In this document: one piece after another, positions 1 to 5,165 of the stretch
How the letters are laid out: every line of letters starts with the position of its first letter
Numbering within the stretch: position 1 is the first letter of the stretch
Assembly: GCA_013812065.1 (NCBI GenBank)
Contig: JACCUC010000202.1
Coordinates: forward strand, 1 to 5,165
Direction of reading: 5' to 3'
Length of the DNA stretch: 5,165 nucleotides
Source: Thermoleophilaceae bacterium
GTDB lineage: Bacteria; Actinomycetota; Thermoleophilia; Solirubrobacterales; Thermoleophilaceae
Position numbers and translations under genes: made by a program
The notes under the pieces: model-generated
What the model was told of the DNA's origin: nothing
The model's input: only the letters and a program-made list of their open reading frames with translations
Databases searched by the model: none

Positions 1-2
1 CG

Positions 3-308
3 CTGCGGCTGTCCAACAGTCTCCGACCCGCCCCGCCTCCGCGCGCGCTGTACGTCGACTCGCTCGCCACCGCCTCCGACTTCAGGCGCCGCGGCGTGGC
101 GCGCGCCCTGCTGGAGAGCGCCGCGGCGCACGCACGCGAGCGGAGCTGCACTCACGTCGCCCTCGAGACCGAGATTGAGAACTCCGCCGCTCGTGCGCTC
201 TACCGGTCCGCCGGCTTCCGGGAGACCGACACCTTCCCGCCGCTCGAGCCCGGGCTCGGCGAGGGGTACGTCTGCCTGGTGAGCGATCTGTCCGGGGCCT
301 CAAGCTGA
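3..308 (+). CDS. GNAT-family N-acetyltransferase, C-terminal part (5' end outside the window)
   Basis: Open from the left edge to a TGA at 306-308, giving about 101 residues of the C-terminal half of a GNAT domain. Seen in the sequence: a beta4-like strand ALYVDSLAT, then the acetyl-CoA pyrophosphate-binding motif A as RRRGVARALL (R-x-x-G-x-A), helix alpha3, the strand HVALETEIEN, and the motif-B signature SAARALYRSAGFRETD that closes most GNAT folds. GNAT enzymes move an acetyl group from acetyl-CoA to an amine. The substrate cannot be read from this portion because the N-terminal acceptor half lies off the window. An internal ATG at 96 falls inside motif A and is not a credible start. The gene converges on the DegT-type aminotransferase and overlaps its 3' end by 9 bp. 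A sugar-amine acetyltransferase would suit that neighbour, but the opposite strand makes a functional link speculative. Confidence 0.88.
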   Translation: MRLSNSLRPAPPPRALYVDSLATASDFRRRGVARALLESAAAHARERSCTHVALETEIENSAARALYRSAGFRETDTFPPLEPGLGEGYVCLVSDLSGASS

Positions 309-1481
309 GCGGACCGCCAGCGCCTCGGCGAGGGCGGTGCAGACGCGATCGGTCCCGACCTGGGTGAGGCCGGGGAAGAACGGCAGCGCGAGCGAGCGCC
401 GCGCCACGTCCTCGCACACCGGCAGCTCGCCCTCGCGGTGCCCGAAGCGCTCACGGTAGAAGCTCATGAGGTGGATCGCGGGCAGGTAGGGCTTCGAGTC
501 GATCCCGCGCGTGCGCAGCGCGGCGATGGCGGCGTCGCGGTCCGCGCCGGCCGGCACCTGGACCACATAGGCGAAGGGACTGCGACGGTCGCCGCCGGCG
601 TCGGGGCACGGCAGCTCGAGCCCGTCGAGGGCTGCGGGACGATCGGGGGCCGACAGCCGCTCGCTGTAGGCGGCGGCGAGGGTCCGCCGGGCGGCGAGCA
701 ACTCGTCGAGGCGCTCGAGCTGCGCGAGCCCGAGCGCGCAGGCAAGCTCCGAGAGCCGGTAGTTGTAGCCGAGGCGGTCGTGGTCGAGCCAGCTCATGTC
801 GGGCGCGCGGCCCTGGTTTCGCTCGCTGTCGACCCGCGCCTTGACGGCGCCGTCGGGAGAGATCACCATGCCGCCCTCCCCGGTGGTGAGCTGCTTGTTC
901 GGATAGAACCCGAACACGGCGAGGTTGCCGCGGGCGCCGACCGGCGGCCCGTCGGCGTGATGGGCCCCGAGCGCCTCGCAGGCGTCCTCGACCACGAACA
1001 GGCCGTGCTCGCGCGCGATCCTCTCAAACGCGGGCAGGTCCGCCGGGTAGCCGAAGATGTGCACCGGCAGGAGGCCCCGGGTGCGCGGACCGACCGCCGC
1101 CGCCACGGCATCGGGGTCGAGGTTGAGGGTGCGGCGGTCGATGTCGCAGAACACGGGCCGGGCCCCCTCGTAGACGATCGCGTTGGCCGAGGCCACGAAC
1201 GAGAGCGGCGTCGTGATCACCTCGTCGCCGGCCTCGACGCCCGCGGCGCGCAGGGCGAGGTGCAGCCCCGCCGTCCCGCTCGACACCGCGGAGGCGTGCC
1301 CGACGCCGAGCCGGTGCGCAAAGGCGCGCTCGAAGTCGTCGAGGCGCGGGCCGAGCGAGAGCTGGCCCGAGCGCAGCGTCGCGATCACGAGCTCCTCCTC
1401 GCGCTCGCCGACGACCGGGCGTGCGAGCGGGATCGGCGCGGAACCGTCCTCCTCAGCAGCCGGTCGCGCCGGCGCGGTCAC
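300..1481 (-). CDS. DegT/DnrJ/EryC1/StrS-family PLP-dependent aminotransferase
   Basis: A 393-residue protein, normal length for the family of PLP enzymes that aminate keto-sugars of nucleotide sugars (or act as dehydratases). Seen: the N-terminal PLARPVVGEREEELV segment; the phosphate-binding SSGTAGLHLAL (about 67-77); EVITTPLSFVASANAI (87-102); FCDIDRRTLNLDP (111-123); the PLP-pyridine aspartate in VVEDACEALGA (D166); the Schiff-base lysine in FYPNKQLTTGEGG (K196); and the GYNYRLSELACALGLAQL signature. Lysine rather than histidine at this site supports aminotransferase over dehydratase chemistry. The start is GTG at 1479-1481, chosen because it overlaps the cimA stop as GTGA, with a G-run a few bases upstream; this implies translational coupling. 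The product sugar cannot be assigned: perosamine-type and 4-amino-4,6-dideoxy sugar synthases share these motifs. No other sugar gene is visible except possibly the convergent GNAT, so a role connected with branched-chain amino acids is an open alternative. Confidence 0.93.
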   Translation of the reverse strand: MTAPARPAAEEDGSAPIPLARPVVGEREEELVIATLRSGQLSLGPRLDDFERAFAHRLGVGHASAVSSGTAGLHLALRAAGVEAGDEVITTPLSFVASANAIVYEGARPVFCDIDRRTLNLDPDAVAAAVGPRTRGLLPVHIFGYPADLPAFERIAREHGLFVVEDACEALGAHHADGPPVGARGNLAVFGFYPNKQLTTGEGGMVISPDGAVKARVDSERNQGRAPDMSWLDHDRLGYNYRLSELACALGLAQLERLDELLAARRTLAAAYSERLSAPDRPAALDGLELPCPDAGGDRRSPFAYVVQVPAGADRDAAIAALRTRGIDSKPYLPAIHLMSFYRERFGHREGELPVCEDVARRSLALPFFPGLTQVGTDRVCTALAEALAVRSA

Positions 1482-3109
1482 CGCCCCGAGACCGCGGCGC
1501 CCTCGCTCGTCACGCCCGCGAGTCCCCCCTGAGCCCTCCCCGGCAGCATCCCCGCCTCGAGCGAGTCGACGAGCGCATCCCAGCTCGCCTCGATCACGTT
1601 CTCAGACACCCCGATCGCCCCCCAGGTGTCGACTCCGTCGCTCATATCGAGCAGGACGCGGGTCACCGCGCCGGTGCCCTTGGCCTCGTCGAGGATGCGA
1701 ACCTTGAAGTTGACGAGCTCGAGGTCGCGCAGGTGCGGGTAGGTCGCGCCGATCGCGCCCCGCAGCGCCCGGTCGAGCGCGTGGACCGGGCCGTTCCCCT
1801 CGGCGGTGCGCACCTGGCGCTCGCCGTCGACCCAGATCTTGATCGTCGCCTCGGTCTCGACCCGGCCGGTCTCGCGCTTCTCGACGATCACCCGGAAGGA
1901 CTCGAGCCGAAACAGCGGCTCGTAGTCGCCACTCTCGCGGCGGATCAGGAGGTCGAAGGAGCCGTCGGCGGCCTCGAACTGGTAGCCCGTCGACTCGAGC
2001 GCCTTGACGCGCTCGATCACACGCCCCGCCGCGTCGTCGGCGAGCGCGACGCCGGACTGCTCGGCGCGCGCGTGCACGGTTCCCTTCCCCGACAGCTCGG
2101 AGACGAGCAGCGCGCGGTCGTTGCCCACGTCCGCGGGCTCGACGTGCTCGAAGGTGCGCGCGTCGCGCACCACTCCGGCCACGTGCATCCCGCCCTTGTG
2201 AGCGAAGGCGTTGCGCCCGACGTAGGGCTGGTCGGGATTCGGCGCCACGTTGCAGATCTCGTCGACCAGGTGCGCGGTCTCGGTCAAGCGGGCGAGCCGC
2301 TCGGGCTCGACGCAGCTCAGGCCGAGCTTGAGCTGGAGGGTCGGAAGGATCGTGACCAGATTGGCGTTTCCGCAGCGCTCGCCGTAGCCGTTCATCGTCC
2401 CCTGGACCAGTTGCGCGCCCCGCTCGACGGCGGCCAGCGCGTTGGCCACCCCGCAGCCCGCATCGTCGTGGGTGTGGATGCCGAGCGAGGGGCCGCCGAC
2501 GGGGCTTGCGCCAACCTCGGCCGCAACCGCGGCCGTCGCCTCGGCGACCTGGCTCGGCAGCGACGAGCCGTTCGTGTCGCACAGGGTGACGTTCTCGGCC
2601 CCGGCCCCGGCGGCGGCGTGCAGGCACCGCAGCGCGTAGGCGGGGTCGTGGCGAAATCCGTCGAAGAAATGCTCGGCGTCGTAGATCACCCGCTTTCCCC
2701 GGGTCCGCAGGAACGCCACCGATTCGGCGATCATCCGCAGGTTCTCCTCGGGATCGACGCGGGTCACCTTCTCGAGATGGAGGCGCCAGGTCTTGCCGAC
2801 CAGCGTGCATACCGGCGCGAAGCAGTCGGCGAGCAGCCTCAGGCTCGGGTCATCGTCAGCGCTTCGGTCGCGCCGGCGAGTCATGCCGAAGGCGACGATC
2901 TCGGCGTACTCGAAGCGCTCACGCGAGAGCAGCTCGAAGAGCTCGTCCTCCTTGGGGTTCGAGCTCGGGAAGCCGGCCTCGATCAGATGGACGCCGAGGG
3001 CGTCGAGGGCGTGCGCGACGCGCAGCTTCTCATCGGCCGAGAGCGACATGCCCTCGCCCTGCATGCCGTCGCGGAGCGTGGTGTCGTAGAGCTGGACCTG
3101 CGGAACCAT
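1478..3109 (-). CDS. cimA: (R)-citramalate synthase
   Basis: A 543-residue HMGL-like/DRE-TIM enzyme. Known role of the family: pyruvate plus acetyl-CoA gives (R)-citramalate, the threonine-independent entry to isoleucine via 2-oxobutyrate. Seen: YDTTLRDGMQGEG at the start (R13 and metal ligand D14); EAGFPSSNPKE (44-54), characteristic of the long CimA subfamily rather than LeuA; CDTNGSSLP (177-185); metal-binding HTHDDAG (H212, H214); NGYGERCGNANL (240-251); and VGRNAFAHKGGMHV (297-310). From about 410 on lies the LeuA-type allosteric/dimer domain with EGNGPVHALDRAL, ending in WGAIGVSENVIEASWDALVDS, also typical of this subfamily. Isoleucine feedback on that domain is plausible but not shown here. 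ATG at 3107-3109 is preceded by AAAGG at 9-nt spacing. It lies 105 bp after ilvE and overlaps the DegT gene by 4 bp (GTGA). The alternative, 2-isopropylmalate synthase, is less likely on these motifs. Confidence 0.94.
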   Translation of the reverse strand: MVPQVQLYDTTLRDGMQGEGMSLSADEKLRVAHALDALGVHLIEAGFPSSNPKEDELFELLSRERFEYAEIVAFGMTRRRDRSADDDPSLRLLADCFAPVCTLVGKTWRLHLEKVTRVDPEENLRMIAESVAFLRTRGKRVIYDAEHFFDGFRHDPAYALRCLHAAAGAGAENVTLCDTNGSSLPSQVAEATAAVAAEVGASPVGGPSLGIHTHDDAGCGVANALAAVERGAQLVQGTMNGYGERCGNANLVTILPTLQLKLGLSCVEPERLARLTETAHLVDEICNVAPNPDQPYVGRNAFAHKGGMHVAGVVRDARTFEHVEPADVGNDRALLVSELSGKGTVHARAEQSGVALADDAAGRVIERVKALESTGYQFEAADGSFDLLIRRESGDYEPLFRLESFRVIVEKRETGRVETEATIKIWVDGERQVRTAEGNGPVHALDRALRGAIGATYPHLRDLELVNFKVRILDEAKGTGAVTRVLLDMSDGVDTWGAIGVSENVIEASWDALVDSLEAGMLPGRAQGGLAGVTSEGAAVSGR

Positions 3110-3118
3110 CGGGGAGCG

Positions 3119-3123
3119 CCTTT
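3119..3123 (-). promoter_or_regulatory. Ribosome binding site of cimA
   Basis: AAAGG on the minus strand, 9 nt before the ATG at 3109. It supports this start and shows that cimA can be translated independently of ilvE. Confidence 0.5.
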
Positions 3124-3151
3124 CGAGTGGGGTGAGCGGGTACGGGCTGCG

Positions 3152-3185
3152 GCGGCGACGCGAATCGCGACTAGCGCGTCGCCGC
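3152..3185 (-). other. Strong stem-loop in the ilvE-cimA gap
   Basis: A perfect 11-bp inverted repeat: positions 3152-3162 (GCGGCGACGCG) pair with 3175-3185, enclosing a 12-nt loop. It begins about 30 bp after the ilvE stop and ends about 42 bp before the cimA start. No T-rich tract follows it on the minus strand, so it is not a classic intrinsic terminator. It could be a U-less terminator, an mRNA-stabilising or processing hairpin that sets the ilvE/cimA ratio, or a DNA site. I found no leader peptide with Ile/Val/Leu codons in the gap, so ribosome-mediated attenuation is not supported. Confidence 0.55.
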
Positions 3186-3214
3186 GCCCGTAATTCGCTG
3201 CGTCCCGGCGCTCA

Positions 3215-4147
3215 TCACACCCTCGATGGTACCTCGACCAGGTCGAGCCACTCGTGGTAGCGCTCGGCGCGGCCGACGAGCGCCTCGTCGAAGATCGCCT
3301 GCACCTCGCGGGTGATCGGCCCCCGCTCGCCGCCCCCGATCGGGTGGTCGTCGATCTCGCGGACGGGGGTGAGCTCGGCGGCGGTCCCGGTGAGGAAGAC
3401 CTCGTCGGCGAGCGTGAGCTCTGCGCGGGCGACGTCGCGCTCCACCACCTCGAGGCCGAGGTCCCGAGCGATCTGAATCACCGACTTGCGGCTGATCCCG
3501 TCGAGGATGCTCGCGCTCTGCGGCGGGGTCGCGATCGCCTCGTCCTTGACCACGAACACGTTCTCGCCGGTCCCTTCGCAGACGCGTCCCTGATCGTCGA
3601 GCAGGATCGCCTCCTCGTAGCCCGCCTGCGAGACCTCGATCTTGGCCAGCACCGAGTTCAGGTACTGGCCGCAGGCCTTCGAGTGGGGGATCAGCGAGTC
3701 GGGTGAGATCCGCCTCCACGAGGAGACCTTGGCGCGAATGCCGCGGCGCTTTCCCTCCTCCCCCAGGTACGCGCCCCACTCCCACACGGCGATCGACACC
3801 TCGACCGGGTTCTTCAGCGGGTCCAGCCCCATCGGCCCGTAGCCGCGGTAGACGAGCGGGCGGATGTAGCAGCTCTTGAGCTCGTTGCGGACGATCAGCT
3901 CGTGGGTGGCCTCGCGCAGCTTCTCGAGCTGGTAGGGAAGCTCCATGTAGTAGAGGGCGGCCGAGCGCTTGAGGCGCTCGAGGTGATCGTGGTGGCGGAA
4001 GATCGCCGTGCCGCGCTCGGTCTCGTACGCGCGGATCCCCTCGAAGACGCCCGTGCCGTAGTGGAGGGTGTGGGTGAGGACGTGCACCTTGGCCTCGTCC
4101 CAGGGGACGAACTCGCCGTTCATCCAGATGAGGTCGGCGGTGTTCAC
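3215..4147 (-). CDS. ilvE: Branched-chain amino acid aminotransferase (fold-type IV PLP enzyme)
   Basis: Catalyses the last step of isoleucine, leucine and valine synthesis: transfer of the glutamate amino group to branched 2-oxo acids. I place the start at GTG 4145-4147, giving 310 residues (VNTADLIWMNGEF), the usual length. The frame is open further upstream to an ATG at 4336, but that would run through the end of sodC and add about 63 non-family residues. An ATG at 4121-4123 would cut off the first beta strand. Seen: HYGTGVFEGIRAY (29-41); YIRPLVYRGYGPMG (94-107); the catalytic lysine in SKACGQYLNS (K157); EGTGENVF (191-198) with the PLP-contacting glutamate; the phosphate-binding turn DGISRKS; and the TGTAAELTPV loop (253-262). 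These match IlvE more than 4-amino-4-deoxychorismate lyase or D-amino acid aminotransferase. No clear Shine-Dalgarno lies before the GTG, so initiation may be weak, leaderless-like or coupled. It lies upstream of cimA in the same direction. Confidence 0.94.
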   Translation of the reverse strand: MNTADLIWMNGEFVPWDEAKVHVLTHTLHYGTGVFEGIRAYETERGTAIFRHHDHLERLKRSAALYYMELPYQLEKLREATHELIVRNELKSCYIRPLVYRGYGPMGLDPLKNPVEVSIAVWEWGAYLGEEGKRRGIRAKVSSWRRISPDSLIPHSKACGQYLNSVLAKIEVSQAGYEEAILLDDQGRVCEGTGENVFVVKDEAIATPPQSASILDGISRKSVIQIARDLGLEVVERDVARAELTLADEVFLTGTAAELTPVREIDDHPIGGGERGPITREVQAIFDEALVGRAERYHEWLDLVEVPSRV

Positions 4148-4158
4148 GGTGGCCGCGG

Positions 4159-4164
4159 ATGATA
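4159..4164 (-). promoter_or_regulatory. Possible -10 element before ilvE
   Basis: TATCAT on the minus strand ends 11 nt before the proposed ilvE GTG at 4147. It fits the TANNNT consensus of actinobacterial -10 boxes and is one of few A/T-rich hexamers in the 103-bp sodC-ilvE gap. I see no good -35 about 17 bp upstream. If used, the transcript would have a leader of only a few bases, which would agree with the missing Shine-Dalgarno. This is weak evidence, since one hexamer match can arise by chance. Confidence 0.25.
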
Positions 4165-4179
4165 CGCCGCACGCGAAGG

Positions 4180-4196
4180 GCCGCCTCAGCGGCGGC
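4180..4196 (-). terminator. Short GC hairpin between sodC and ilvE, possible terminator
   Basis: GCCGCC (4180-4185) pairs with GGCGGC (4191-4196) around a 5-nt loop, about 55 bp after the sodC stop and 33 bp before the ilvE GTG. No T tract follows on the minus strand. In DNA this GC-rich such a 6-bp stem is only modest evidence, so it may be a U-less terminator or nothing. Confidence 0.25.
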
Positions 4197-4250
4197 TCTC
4201 GCGTCTCGGGTCGAGGTCGTCGGAGCGCCCGGAGGCGCCCGCGTGTCTGC

Positions 4251-4947
4251 CTACTCGTCGGCCGGGCCCGGGGGGGCGCCGTCGGGCCCCGGGCCATCGT
4301 CGAACTCGAGTATCCCGCAGGCCGCGCGGCTTCCACCGGCGTATTGGGAACGACCGGGAGCGCCGGGGATGCTCGCCTCGCCCCCCTCGTCCTCCATGGC
4401 GTGGACGATCACCGCGGCGCCCGGGGTGCCGCTGTTCACACCGCCCGTCCGGTCGTCGATCGAGGTGCGGTGGTTCGGCTGGAGGACGAATCGGCTGGTG
4501 CGCGTGCGGAGCTCGCCGACGCCCCTGTGGTCGACCTCCAGGTTCGGCAGGTCCCCCGTGTGGTAGGGGTGGTTGTTGTCGACGGGCGTCGACTGACCCT
4601 GGGGTCCGGGGTCGTAGTGACCGCCGGGCTCCGCCGAACTGGGTCGTGCCCGCGTCGGCGCAGGTGCCGTTCTCGTGTACGTGGAAGCCGCGCTTGGAGC
4701 CCGGCGGCAGCCCCTCGACGCGAGCGAAGACGTCGACCAGCGGCTCCGGCTGACCACCGACCGAGCGCTGGACGAAGCGCACTTCGCCAGAGATCCCCGA
4801 GCCGGGCGCTCCCATGACCTTGGCCCGAGCGGTGAAGTTGCCCTGATCCTCACGGTCGCCGGTGGCGACGGTCACGCCCCCGGCGGCGAGTCCTGCGGCG
4901 ACGCCTACGACCAGCCCGGCGGCCAGTCGCCGGTTCGACTCGAACAT
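4251..4947 (-). pseudogene. sodC: Cu/Zn superoxide dismutase, exported, interrupted by one frameshift
   Basis: Converts superoxide to peroxide and oxygen outside the cytoplasm. The first frame (ATG 4945-4947) holds a signal or anchor segment (RR then a hydrophobic run, residues 8-28, no lipobox Cys), the beta-barrel start, and copper ligands in GFHVHENGTC (H89, H91; disulfide C96). It stays in family register to about residue 105. The match then jumps to another frame near 4628-4632 and continues with PGGHYDP (bridging His, codon 4617-4619), HPYHTGDLPNLEVD (zinc ligands), AVIVHAMEDE (copper His, codon 4401-4403) and GGSRAACGILE (active-site Arg, second disulfide Cys), to TAG at 4251. One extra base (or two missing) explains it. 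All ligands and the 3' frame are intact, so the lesion is recent or a sequencing error. The repaired protein would have about 231 residues, longer than typical bacterial SodC (about 170-180) because of the leader and a Pro/Gly/Asp-rich tail. Unrepaired, the first frame runs to 4186 and lacks the zinc site. Confidence 0.88.
4265..4295 (-). repeat. Inverted repeat and 7-base G run in the sodC 3' end
   Basis: GGCCCGGGG (4265-4273) is perfectly complementary to 4287-4295, with a 13-nt loop. The left arm runs into a 7-base G homopolymer (4270-4276, C7 on the coding strand). The segment encodes the low-complexity Pro/Gly/Asp tail of SodC just before its stop. It may act as a 3'-end hairpin, but it is also a likely place for replication or sequencing slippage, so the exact C-terminus is less certain than the rest. 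Confidence 0.45.
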
Positions 4948-4952
4948 GTCAT

Positions 4953-4957
4953 CCCCT
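4953..4957 (-). promoter_or_regulatory. Ribosome binding site of sodC
   Basis: AGGGG on the minus strand lies 5 nt before the ATG at 4945-4947. It fixes this start and shows that the frameshifted gene still has an intact initiation region. Confidence 0.6.
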
Positions 4958-4980
4958 GCCCTGGACGGATTTACGAAGGA

Positions 4981-5011
4981 GCGCGCAGGTTATCCGGGGC
5001 CTACCACGCGC
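4981..5011 (-). terminator. Second hairpin of the leuB-sodC spacer, imperfect
   Basis: GCGCG (4981-4985) pairs with CGCGC (5007-5011), then after a small bulge GGT (4988-4990) pairs with ACC (5003-5005), around a 12-nt loop. It lies at the place in the left repeat unit that the better hairpin 5041-5062 holds in the right unit, and is likewise followed on the minus strand by TCCTTCGT. A terminator role is inferred from position; there is no U tract. Confidence 0.35.
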
Positions 5012-5040
5012 CTCATCCGCCTGGACGGATGGACGAAGGA

Positions 5041-5062
5041 GCGGGTACCGGACCCTACCCGC
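5041..5062 (-). terminator. Hairpin directly after the leuB stop, probable terminator-like element
   Basis: GCGGGTA (5041-5047) pairs perfectly with TACCCGC (5056-5062) around an 8-nt loop. On the minus strand the stem starts 3 nt after the leuB stop, the expected place for a terminator or a 3'-end-protecting hairpin. The following TCCTTCGT is pyrimidine-rich but not a U tract. Confidence 0.5.
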
Positions 5063-5065
5063 GCG

Positions 5066-5164
5066 TCATGCCCTTGGCATGGCGACCAGTCGCTGGAGCA
5101 CCGCGGCGGTCGCCTCCGCGGTGGTCGCCGCGCCGCCGAGGTCGGGCGTACGCAGCCCGTCCGC
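5066..5164 (-). CDS. leuB: 3-isopropylmalate dehydrogenase, C-terminal fragment (5' end outside the window)
   Basis: The minus strand is open from the right edge to a TGA at 5066-5068, giving 32 C-terminal residues: ADGLRTPDLGG, then AATTAEATAAVLQRLVAMPRA. R-T-P-D-L-G-G followed by a short helix is the standard ending of the beta-decarboxylating dehydrogenase family. LeuB, isocitrate dehydrogenase and D-malate/tartrate dehydrogenase all belong to it, and this fragment cannot separate them. The nearby ilvE and cimA make LeuB the best reading: it oxidises 3-isopropylmalate in leucine synthesis and 3-methylmalate in the citramalate route to isoleucine. Only about a tenth of the gene is present; the catalytic residues lie off the window. 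Confidence 0.75.
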   Translation of the reverse strand, partial: ADGLRTPDLGGAATTAEATAAVLQRLVAMPRA

Positions 5165-5165
5165 C

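Larger units (their letters stand above)
4961..5069 (-). repeat. Imperfect tandem duplication between leuB and sodC
   Basis: CTGGACGGAT at 4961-4970 recurs at 5021-5030, exactly 60 bp on. It is followed in both by two different bases, then ACGAAGGAGCG. With a short gap the match resumes as CCGGggCCTACCaCGCGcCTCAT against CCGGacCCTACCCGCGcgTCAT (aligned by eye; lower case differs). The units are thus about 4961-5016 and 5021-5069. The right unit includes the leuB stop codon, and the left unit ends with a similar ATGA on the minus strand, so the left unit looks like a diverged copy of the sequence just downstream of leuB. Each unit contains a hairpin followed by TCCTTCGT. Confidence 0.75.

Noticed and set aside
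438..1532. Plus-strand open frame of about 364 codons opposite the DegT gene
   Set aside because: Same reason: a shadow of a well-supported aminotransferase, with no family motif of its own.
1421..3193. Plus-strand open frame of about 590 codons opposite cimA
   Set aside because: It mirrors cimA, has no recognisable domain, and is rich in repetitive R/A/G/V/D composition. Long antisense open frames are expected opposite GC3-biased genes; cimA has a full set of catalytic motifs.
3110..3214. Leader peptide or T-box/riboswitch before cimA
   Set aside because: No start codon followed by Ile/Val/Leu codons, and no T-box or known riboswitch landmark could be recognised in 105 bp.
3171..4172. Second minus-strand frame of about 333 codons over ilvE
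   Set aside because: Arg/Pro-rich out-of-frame translation of ilvE without motifs; the true frame has the PLP lysine and conserved loops.
4148..4250. Terminal repeats of a mobile element bringing in sodC
   Set aside because: The repeat unit found upstream of sodC (4961-5069) has no visible counterpart downstream of it, and there is no transposase or target-site duplication.
4628..4640. Programmed frameshift site in sodC
   Set aside because: No slippery heptamer of the X-XXY-YYZ kind and no downstream pseudoknot was recognised, so a simple indel or read error is the better reading.
4068..4817. Plus-strand open frame opposite sodC
   Set aside because: Arg-rich translation with no domain; both sodC fragments on the minus strand carry metal ligands in order.

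Overview
The window is very GC-rich (about 70% by eye), densely coded DNA with strong G/C bias at third codon positions. The protein flavour (R/A-rich helices, GTG starts, a citramalate synthase beside a branched-chain aminotransferase) suggests a high-GC actinobacterium, possibly of the Thermoleophilia/Solirubrobacterales type. That placement is an inference and is not proven by any marker here.

Layout, read along the minus strand from the right edge. The last 32 codons of a 3-isopropylmalate dehydrogenase-like gene (leuB, 5066-5164) come first. A 118-bp spacer follows, built from two imperfect 50-60 bp tandem units that each hold a hairpin. Next is a secreted or membrane-anchored Cu/Zn superoxide dismutase gene (sodC, 4251-4947), split by a single frameshift near 4630. 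Then come a branched-chain aminotransferase (ilvE, 3215-4147), a 105-bp gap with a strong 11-bp stem-loop, (R)-citramalate synthase (cimA, 1478-3109), and a DegT/DnrJ/EryC1-family aminotransferase (300-1481) joined to cimA by a GTGA overlap. On the plus strand at the left edge is the C-terminal part of a GNAT acetyltransferase (3-308), whose end overlaps the DegT gene tail-to-tail by 9 bp.

Functionally the core is isoleucine/leucine synthesis. CimA makes citramalate from pyruvate and acetyl-CoA. LeuB-type dehydrogenases carry the pathway to 2-oxobutyrate (and serve leucine synthesis). IlvE performs the final transamination. The sodC gene sits as a non-metabolic insert between leuB and ilvE. 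The DegT enzyme is the odd partner: its family normally aminates nucleotide sugars, yet it appears translationally coupled to cimA.

I found no tRNA, rRNA, CRISPR, transposase or phage feature. Every gap between genes is shorter than about 120 bp. Nothing points strongly to an undescribed system; the points worth a second look are the sodC frameshift, the duplicated hairpin spacer, the ilvE-cimA stem-loop and the cimA-DegT coupling.
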